This document shows positions 57,771 to 64,000 of a DNA stretch of 64,000 nucleotides, piece by piece. The notes under the pieces are model-generated. The model was not told the DNA's origin and did no database searches. It was given only the letters and a program-made list of their open reading frames with translations. The DNA comes from an uncultured Alphaproteobacteria bacterium (lineage in GTDB: Bacteria > Pseudomonadota > Alphaproteobacteria > HIMB59). Within the stretch, counting starts at the first letter, position 1. Each line of letters begins with the position of its first letter. The translations under genes were made by a program, and so were the position numbers. The stretch spans positions 1 through 64,000 of the forward strand of contig CACMUL010000002.1 in assembly GCA_902616855.1 (NCBI GenBank), given 5' to 3'.

Positions 57771-59039
57771 CTAAAAAATATTACCCAACGCTAGAAGAGC
57801 AGATCCAAAAGAAGCATCATTTGATAAAGGCTTATTTAGTTTCACACCTAGAATTTTTTTTCTAATTTCATTCCATTTTAAATTTTTTCCTCCACCTCCT
57901 ATTGTGAAAATAGTTTTAGGATATTTACCACCTATCTCTAATATCTTTTCGTAACTCAATTTTTCAACATTAGTTATACCCTCAAGTACAGCCTGAAAAA
58001 ATTTTATCTCAGACTCAGGACGAGGTTCTAAAATTGGTAGTTTGTTAGGGTCGTTAAAAGGAAATCTTTCACCTTTTTGTGCCAGAGGATAGTAATTTAA
58101 ATTCAGTAGATTATTTGGGTCTATATCTTTTGATAATTCCTCTATTCTATCTGAAAATAGTTCTTTTAGAATTTTTCCTCCAACATTGGAAGCTCCTCCG
58201 GCTAACCAATTTTCGCCCAAACGATGACTGTAGATCCCAAATTCCTTATTATAAATTGGCTTATTAGAGATAGCTTTTACTACAAGAGTTGTGCCAATTG
58301 AAGAAACTGCTTCTCCTATATTTTTGGCTCCAGTAGCTAAAAATGCTGCTATGCTATCCGTAGTACCTGCTATAACCTTGGTTTTGTTATTAAAACCTAA
58401 ATCAATAAGTTCAGAGTTTCTTAATTCACCTATAGACTGTCCTGGTGTTTTTATATTTGGTAAGCTACTCATTTCAATAGGTAACTGATCAAACCATTTT
58501 GGCCAAGATCTTTCGACACAATCATAACCTAGTTTAAGAGCATTATTTTCGTCTGAATAGGTATAATCATTAATTAGTTTACAAGCTATCCAATCTGCTT
58601 GATGAAGTATTCTATATTTTTCTTTTTTAAGTTTATTAATTAATGATAACACCCTTACTAATGCATTAGTAGAGGTGGATACAATTGGATGGTTATCAGA
58701 TATACTCTCAACTAATTTAGACTCTTTTATAGCTGAAGCATCATTGTACATTAATGCATAATCTAAAGGGTTGCCAAGATGGTCGGTTAATAGCACTGTA
58801 CCTGATGTTCCATCGATTGATAATCTTTCAATTTTATTTAATTCTATTTTAGTTTTTAAAAATGTAAGATTTTTAATTAACGCACTCCACCATAAGCTTG
58901 GATTTTGATAAACTAATGATCCCTTACTTATTGGGCTGTCAATAGAAACTGAAAAATTAATTAATTCTTTTTTATTCTTATCAATAATAGAAGATCTGAC
59001 ACCAGTTGTTCCAAAGTCAATCCCCAGAAAAAGTGACAT
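57771..59039 (-). CDS. FGGY-family kinase, D-ribulokinase-like
   Basis: A 422-residue kinase, shorter than the usual 500. The N-terminal part SLFLGIDFGTTGVRSSIIDKNKK and SIDGTSGTVLLTDHLGNPLDYALMYNDASA follows the pattern I recall for the plant/cyanobacterial pentulose kinase group (SePSK, active on D-ribulose). The C-terminal domain has VIAGTTDSIAAFLATGA, SSIGTTLVVKAIS and FTIGGGGKNLKWNEIRKKILG. It overlaps the aldolase gene by one base. With RpiB and an SDR in the same run it could serve ribitol or ribulose use. Confidence 0.85.
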   Translation of the reverse strand: MSLFLGIDFGTTGVRSSIIDKNKKELINFSVSIDSPISKGSLVYQNPSLWWSALIKNLTFLKTKIELNKIERLSIDGTSGTVLLTDHLGNPLDYALMYNDASAIKESKLVESISDNHPIVSTSTNALVRVLSLINKLKKEKYRILHQADWIACKLINDYTYSDENNALKLGYDCVERSWPKWFDQLPIEMSSLPNIKTPGQSIGELRNSELIDLGFNNKTKVIAGTTDSIAAFLATGAKNIGEAVSSIGTTLVVKAISNKPIYNKEFGIYSHRLGENWLAGGASNVGGKILKELFSDRIEELSKDIDPNNLLNLNYYPLAQKGERFPFNDPNKLPILEPRPESEIKFFQAVLEGITNVEKLSYEKILEIGGKYPKTIFTIGGGGKNLKWNEIRKKILGVKLNKPLSNDASFGSALLALGNIF

Positions 59040-60067
59040 TAGTTTATAGATTGGCGATATATCTCAATATCCCAATTCAATAATTCACTCTCTTGATGAC
59101 TTGATAGAAATTTAAAAGACTTTGATAAATCAATTCTCAGCAGAACTTCCAAAAAACAATCAATCATTTCTTTTGCAGCTGGAATAGCTAGAGTGTTTTC
59201 AAAAAGACCTTTATTTTTTAAAATTAAATAGGGTGGAAGATTAATATTCTTTTTTTTTAGATTTTGAATAAATTCATTTGCTTCTTTCACCTCTGAAAAT
59301 GTAGGTATGCCAGGGCCTAAGAAAATTACATGATCTGGATAAAATGATTTAGAGAAAAGTGAGAATAATTTTTCATTTTGTGTTGAGAATAATTTATATT
59401 TATCAGTATTTTTATGAATATAACCACCAATATTTGTAATTTTCTCTAAAAAATCGAGGCCTAATTTTTCATTTCTAATTAAATCTAATTTTTCATGAAT
59501 TTTTAAAAGCAATTTATAGGTATCCTCAATATCATCACCCGCAACTATCAATCCATGATTTTCGAGAACCAATATGTTAGTTGAGGGTAAAATTAGTTTT
59601 TTTATTTCCATTGTTAAAGTAAAACCAGGTCGACAGTATGGAACAAAAATGAAATCTTCATCGAGGTATTTTCTTAAATCAGACTCACTACTTTGTGAAA
59701 TTACATTTGCAATTGTTGTAGTAGAATGAACATGTAAAACATATTTACGGTTAATTAATGCATGAAATGAAGTTTCAGATGAAGGATGTAAATTATTTTT
59801 AGATATTATGTCATCTATAAAATTATCTTCTTTTCCATTATTTATTTTTTCAGTAATAGAATTTAAATCAACTTCAACAAAAATATCTTTATCTAAAGAA
59901 TTGATTAACCAAGTTCCAGATGCTTTAATTAGCATTCTTCCATCAGACTTAATTGATGTATTCCCACCTGCCGCTTGAACTAAGTGACTATTTGAACCAA
60001 GTTTAAAAGAAATATCTTTAAAAGATTTTAATTCTTCCTGAGGAAATGAAGAATTAGTATTTACCAT
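59039..60067 (-). CDS. Class II aldolase/adducin-family protein, long form
   Basis: A 342-residue protein. Residues 1 to about 200 are the class II aldolase domain: AAGGNTSIKSDG, catalytic Glu in HPSSETSFHALI, zinc ligands HVHSTTT and ENHGLI. The last 140 residues (SFYPDHVIFLGPGIPTFSEVKEANEFI onward) match the second part of the aldolase half of the fused gene at 43563, without the dehydrogenase. A TTG at 60085 is in frame, but the ATG at 60067 is preferred. It overlaps the preceding small aldolase by 14 bases. Substrate unknown. Confidence 0.85.
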   Translation of the reverse strand: MVNTNSSFPQEELKSFKDISFKLGSNSHLVQAAGGNTSIKSDGRMLIKASGTWLINSLDKDIFVEVDLNSITEKINNGKEDNFIDDIISKNNLHPSSETSFHALINRKYVLHVHSTTTIANVISQSSESDLRKYLDEDFIFVPYCRPGFTLTMEIKKLILPSTNILVLENHGLIVAGDDIEDTYKLLLKIHEKLDLIRNEKLGLDFLEKITNIGGYIHKNTDKYKLFSTQNEKLFSLFSKSFYPDHVIFLGPGIPTFSEVKEANEFIQNLKKKNINLPPYLILKNKGLFENTLAIPAAKEMIDCFLEVLLRIDLSKSFKFLSSHQESELLNWDIEIYRQSIN

Positions 60068-60695
60068 ACATTTTAATAGCCTCAATTATTTTTTTCATAT
60101 GTTTCTTTTCGACCAATTGAGGCTTACCATTTATTTTTGCAATAGTAATTTGCTTACATAAAATTTCAAATTCTTCAGTTAAAAACATTGCTTCGTCTAA
60201 ATTTTTACCGCACGTAATTGTACCATGATTTGCTAATAAACATGCTTTCCTTCCTTTAAGAGCTTTTAAGGCTGCGTCTGATAATTCTTGTGATCCTGGT
60301 AATGCAAAAGTAGAACATTTAATTGTGTCGCCGCCTAAAAAAGCAATCATATAGTGATAGGCTTTTATATCCTTTCCTAGTATCGACATCCCTGTTCCAT
60401 AAGCAGGATGATTGTGTACAACTGCATCAAATTCTTTTCTTCCTTTTAATATGTCAAAGTGAAATCTCCACTCACTTGAAGGCTTCCATATTCCATGAGA
60501 TTTAGTTTTAGAGTCTACAAAAACTATATCTTTAGCTTTCATGCCTTCATAGGAAATGCCAGATGGTGTTATAAGCATCCCATCTTTCCATCTTACGCTA
60601 ATGTTGCCCGCTTTACCTTGATTTAAGGCTTTTTTTTCCATTAAAAGGCAAGCTTCTATTATCTGTTTTCTAATTTTTATTTCATTTTTTGTCAT
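60054..60695 (-). CDS. Class II aldolase/epimerase, FucA/AraD-like
   Basis: A 213-residue short form of the family with all catalytic parts: GNISVRWKDGMLITPSGISYEGM (phosphate binding), PSSEWRFHFDI (Glu), HNHPAYG (zinc HxH) and ANHGTI (zinc His). It could cleave a fuculose-type phosphate or epimerise ribulose-5-phosphate. It lies between the hydroxyacid dehydrogenase and the longer aldolase, so cluster B has two aldolases side by side, which suggests two substrates or a hetero-oligomer. Confidence 0.9.
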   Translation of the reverse strand: MTKNEIKIRKQIIEACLLMEKKALNQGKAGNISVRWKDGMLITPSGISYEGMKAKDIVFVDSKTKSHGIWKPSSEWRFHFDILKGRKEFDAVVHNHPAYGTGMSILGKDIKAYHYMIAFLGGDTIKCSTFALPGSQELSDAALKALKGRKACLLANHGTITCGKNLDEAMFLTEEFEILCKQITIAKINGKPQLVEKKHMKKIIEAIKMYGKY

Positions 60696-61733
60696 TTAAC
60701 AGATCCTATTCACGAGTTTTTTTCCATCAATATAGTTTCGAACATCTTTTGCTATAACTTCAGCTGCGTAATATGCTGTTTTTACAGAAGCGCCAGCTAT
60801 ATGAGGTGTAATAGTAACATTATTTAAATTTTTAAAAATATGATTTTCTGGTAAAGGTTCCTCATAAAAAGTATCTAAGGCAGCACCCTTGAGCTTTCCA
60901 TTAGATAGTGCATCGTGAAGTGCTTTATAATCTAACAATGGTCCTCTAGCAGTGTTAATTAAATAACTATCTTTTTTCATGAGTGAAATTTCTTTCTTTC
61001 CTATAAGATTAACTGTTTCTTTTGTAACTCTTGCATGAATAGATACTACATCTGACATGTCTAATAAGTTTTCTAAAGATACTTTTTTTATACCGTCTGC
61101 GATATCTTCATTGTTTAATTCTACATATGGATCAGAAAAAACAATTTTACATCCAAATGGAACTAATAAATTTTTTACTAATTTTCCTATATGACTATAT
61201 CCAATGAGGCCTATGGTTAACTCACTTAATTCTCTACCAGTTTTATCTAGGCGATATAAATCTCCTCTCCATTCTCCCTGCATTAATGTTGTGTGTCCTA
61301 AAGTGATTAATCTTGTTTGTGCTAATATTTTTGCAACTGTAAACTCTGCTACAGCAGAAGCATTTCTTCCAGGAGCATTTGCAACAATAATTGATTTTTT
61401 TTGGCAAGCATCTATATCAATGTTAACCGGCCCCCCTCTTGAAACACCAATGTATTTTAGATTTTTCACATTATCTAAAATTGACTCACTGACTGGTGCA
61501 AGATCAGTTACTAATATATCACTATCTTCAATAAAATTTATTACGTCTTCTTCATTTCCGAGATATTCTTTAATTTTACTAAAATTTCCCTCTCCATAAT
61601 CATTATGAAATGGCGTGTCAGGCCAGTTAACATCTTTTAATTTAAAATTATGATCATTTCCAACTTGATTTATAAGTGCTGATTTAAATATCCCAGATGT
61701 AACAAAACTGTCTCCGTAAATACTAATTTTCAT
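60696..61733 (-). CDS. D-isomer-specific 2-hydroxyacid dehydrogenase
   Basis: A 345-residue NAD-dependent enzyme of the SerA-like family. Catalytic Arg is in NTARGPLLDYKAL, Glu in DTFYEEPLP and His in TPHIAGASVKTA. The cofactor loop is LIGYSHIGKLV, with Ser where the second Gly of GxGxxG is usual. The residues ending VGVSRGGPVNIDIDAC are typical of the catalytic domain. It overlaps the kinase gene by 11 bases. It may oxidise a sugar-derived hydroxyacid or reduce a product of aldol cleavage. Confidence 0.88.
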   Translation of the reverse strand: MKISIYGDSFVTSGIFKSALINQVGNDHNFKLKDVNWPDTPFHNDYGEGNFSKIKEYLGNEEDVINFIEDSDILVTDLAPVSESILDNVKNLKYIGVSRGGPVNIDIDACQKKSIIVANAPGRNASAVAEFTVAKILAQTRLITLGHTTLMQGEWRGDLYRLDKTGRELSELTIGLIGYSHIGKLVKNLLVPFGCKIVFSDPYVELNNEDIADGIKKVSLENLLDMSDVVSIHARVTKETVNLIGKKEISLMKKDSYLINTARGPLLDYKALHDALSNGKLKGAALDTFYEEPLPENHIFKNLNNVTITPHIAGASVKTAYYAAEVIAKDVRNYIDGKKLVNRIC

Positions 61734-63291
61734 TTATTTTGTTTTGAAAATTATAATTTGAATTCCAAAATTCACTCATATTTTCATATCCCTTCTTATA
61801 CACAGAAAATGCTTTTTCATAAATAATTGATAATTTTTCATCAAATTTTTCAACATTTTTTAGATATTGGTTTACCCATTTGTCATTAAGATCCTCGTAT
61901 GACTTGGCCTCGTCTAAAGCAATCATTCCTACCATACATGCACCAGCAGCACCTTGTTCACTGTTTTCAATAACCTGAGTATCTAATTGATTAACCGAAC
62001 CAACAATTTTTCTTACTAGAGAACTATTACTTGCGCCACCAGTTAATCTAAGAAGTTCGAGCTCAGCTCCAAACTCCGAATAACAATCTTTGCACGCATA
62101 AGCTAATGACTCATACAAAGCCCTTACTAAGTCATAAACTTTTGTAGTTGTATTAAGACCTAAAAATTGCGCTCTAGCCTTAACATTTACAAATGGCCCT
62201 CTTTCTCCATTAGGGGAAATAAATGGATGATAAAATATTTTTGCAGGATCAGCTAAAGATGCATTTTTTTCAAATAACTCAAGAATATTTTTTTTTTCAA
62301 GATCACTTCCATTAATATCTTTAAAAAAAGAATTAAAAATTTCTATCAGCCAATCGGTGTTTAATGATGCAACCATATTTGACACCATTTTTGCGTTTGC
62401 AGGAGAGCCTGCTAAAGAACAAGTGTATCCAAGTTGTTTCTTGAAATTAGGTTTCTTATTTTCAAAATCTGTAAAAATATGAATTCCAGCTGTACCTAGA
62501 ATTGTACAACCTATTTTTTTTTTCTTATCAACGAAACCACTTCCTATACCTGAGCATACAACATCTACAGGTGCCAGCACTATTGGCAATCCTTCATTTA
62601 AAGATATTATTTTTGCTGATTGACTAGAAAGTTTTCCAACATAATCGGTGCTATCAACAGGTTCAGGTAATTTTTCTTTCATTTGCTTAAAATTGAAAAT
62701 TTCAAATACTTCATTCTTGTATTTTCTTTCAATTGGTGACCCCCATGTCATAAAAGACTCACTAATATCTGTAACTAGTTCACCAGTAAGCTTATAAAAT
62801 ATCCAATCTTTACATCTGATAACTTTGTCAATTTTTTTAAATCTCTCAGGTTCGTTTTTAAAGATATGAAACATTTGACCACTTTGCATGGAGGGATTCA
62901 GGCCCGTATGAGTGATTTCAGTAATTTTAGGGCCTATTTCAGAGTTTCTCCAGTTATCAATAATATCACCCGATCTACCATCTAGCCAAAGTGCTGCGTC
63001 TCCGACAGGAGCGCCTTCTTTATCTATTGGCCAGGATCCATCACCTTGACCAGTTATACAGATAGCTTCTAATTTTTCAGACAAACGATCAATCTTGTTA
63101 TTCAACAATTTAAATGCTTCAATGACTTTATTCCAAGTTTCTTCAAGATTTTGCTCTGCCTTACCACCTTCTCTATAATAAACCTTATTTTCGACTGATG
63201 CGGAGTCGATGTACTTTCCATATTTATCAAAAGCTACAAATTTAATTAATGATGTGCCCGCGTCTAATCCTACAATTATTTCTTTGGACAT
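61723..63291 (-). CDS. FGGY-family kinase, erythritol-kinase-like
   Basis: A 522-residue kinase. The sequences GLDAGTSLIKFVAFDKYGKYI, CITGQGDGSWPIDKEGAPVGDAALWLDGRS, APVDVVCSGIGSG and RLTGGASNSSLVRKIVG give complete FGGY domains. The ITGQGDGSW motif and overall length resemble, from memory, EryA erythritol kinases and related polyol kinases that phosphorylate alditols directly. It starts on the last base of the ABC ATPase gene and overlaps the hydroxyacid dehydrogenase, so it is tied to a transporter. Confidence 0.87.
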   Translation of the reverse strand: MSKEIIVGLDAGTSLIKFVAFDKYGKYIDSASVENKVYYREGGKAEQNLEETWNKVIEAFKLLNNKIDRLSEKLEAICITGQGDGSWPIDKEGAPVGDAALWLDGRSGDIIDNWRNSEIGPKITEITHTGLNPSMQSGQMFHIFKNEPERFKKIDKVIRCKDWIFYKLTGELVTDISESFMTWGSPIERKYKNEVFEIFNFKQMKEKLPEPVDSTDYVGKLSSQSAKIISLNEGLPIVLAPVDVVCSGIGSGFVDKKKKIGCTILGTAGIHIFTDFENKKPNFKKQLGYTCSLAGSPANAKMVSNMVASLNTDWLIEIFNSFFKDINGSDLEKKNILELFEKNASLADPAKIFYHPFISPNGERGPFVNVKARAQFLGLNTTTKVYDLVRALYESLAYACKDCYSEFGAELELLRLTGGASNSSLVRKIVGSVNQLDTQVIENSEQGAAGACMVGMIALDEAKSYEDLNDKWVNQYLKNVEKFDEKLSIIYEKAFSVYKKGYENMSEFWNSNYNFQNKINEN

Positions 63292-64000
63292 TATAATCCG
63301 TTAAGAATTACTTCCTCAGTTTCAAGATTAAAAATATTTATGGACTCTAGAGGAAAATTTAATTTTACATCAGAGCTTGGTTCAAAATTCCTGTCTGCAA
63401 CTCCAATGATAGAAGAGCCATTAATTTCAATACCAATATGGACTTGGTCACCTAACCAATGATATGAGGAACTGCTTGCCTTACCATCAAAGTTAGAATC
63501 TTTTTGATTGAAGAAAATTTTATGAGGTCTAATGCCTAATGTAATTAATTGATCGTTTGCTAATTTGTTTAAATTTTCTTTTTGTATACTTTCATTACTA
63601 AAATTAATTGAGAATGTTTTTTCATTTTTTTCATTTAATATTTCAAATTTTAATGTGTTATTAGATTTATTAATTTTTGCTCTTAAAATATTCATTGGTG
63701 GTTCTCCAATAAAAGAAGCTACAAATACATTTGATGGTTTTGCACTTATTTCATATGGTGATGCTAATTGTTTTAAATCGCCATTTTCCATGACTGCAAT
63801 TTTATCAGCTAAAGCAACAGCTTCGGTTTGATCATGTGTAACAAAAATAACTGTCTTGTTATTATGTTGAATATAGTCTTTTACTCTAGCTCTTAGAACA
63901 GCTCTTAGTTGTGGCTCAAGTTGAGACATTGGCTCATCTAGTAATAATGCGTCAGAGTCTCTGACAAGTGCCCTAGCTAGACTGACTCTTTGTTGTTGAC
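63291..64000 (-). CDS. Carbohydrate ABC transporter ATP-binding protein, 5' end beyond window
   Basis: The gene runs off the right edge; the visible 236 codons begin within the signature region (QQQRVSLARALVRDSDALLLDEP). Walker B is LLLDEP, the switch is VTHDQTEAVALADKIAVMENG, and the rest is a MalK-type TOBE domain with EPPMNILRAKI. The D-loop reads MSQLEPQLR in place of the usual LSNLDAKLR; the Asp-to-Glu change there is uncommon. It is the first visible gene of cluster B; its permeases and binding protein are presumably further right. Confidence 0.93.
   Translation of the reverse strand, partial: QQQRVSLARALVRDSDALLLDEPMSQLEPQLRAVLRARVKDYIQHNNKTVIFVTHDQTEAVALADKIAVMENGDLKQLASPYEISAKPSNVFVASFIGEPPMNILRAKINKSNNTLKFEILNEKNEKTFSINFSNESIQKENLNKLANDQLITLGIRPHKIFFNQKDSNFDGKASSSSYHWLGDQVHIGIEINGSSIIGVADRNFEPSSDVKLNFPLESINIFNLETEEVILNGL

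Overview
The window is a compact, AT-rich chromosomal segment of an alphaproteobacterium. Intergenic gaps are short, many genes overlap by 1-8 bases, and TTG starts are frequent. Gene order is typically alphaproteobacterial: priA-atpHAGDC, rpmH-rnpA-yidD-yidC-yihA, dapD-dapE, def-fmt-truA, and dnaX-ybaB-recR with the SRP RNA beside dnaX. A voltage-gated channel carries the unusual TLSSWE filter that I recall from NavRh of the marine strain HIMB114. Together with low GC and rich sugar uptake this suggests a streamlined marine lineage of the SAR11, HIMB59 or AEGEAN-169 kind; the exact clade is inference.

Layout. 1-4.5 kb: ATP synthase F1 operon (minus strand, atpC cut by the window edge). 4.5-12 kb: priA, a Xer recombinase and a sulfate-activation locus (cysQ, cysD, cysNC) whose CysD has an unexplained extension of about 190 residues. 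12-21.7 kb: small accessory genes, a PhyH oxygenase, a Tat-exported metallo-hydrolase, an RND/LolA-like/beta-barrel envelope trio, and a NavRh-like channel coupled to an unannotated 59-residue membrane protein. 21.7-23.2 kb: a decayed mini-island between a broken 5' half of tRNA-Arg and the intact tRNA-Arg, with an integrase relic. 23.2-43.6 kb: housekeeping genes (panC, rpmH-rnpA-yidDC, dap, truA/fmt/def, recR/ybaB/dnaX, ffs, pheA, kdsB, cytochrome c), then membrane and secreted proteins.

43.6-64 kb is a carbohydrate block. Cluster A has a Tat-type solute-binding protein, three permeases (two are tandem paralogues), a UgpC-type ATPase, an FGGY kinase, an AraM-like glycerol-1-phosphate dehydrogenase, an SDR and a fused aldolase/dehydrogenase. 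Cluster B is a tight ten-gene run with a second ABC ATPase (cut by the edge), two more FGGY kinases, two class II aldolases, a 2-hydroxyacid dehydrogenase, a HAD-IIA phosphatase, an SDR, a GpsA-like dehydrogenase and RpiB. The combination reads as uptake, oxidation, phosphorylation, isomerisation and aldol cleavage of polyols or their ketoses. Substrates cannot be fixed from sequence. I found no transcription-factor gene anywhere in the 64 kb.

The best candidates for undescribed biology are the CysD extension, the polyol clusters, the channel-microprotein pair and the tRNA-Arg island relic.
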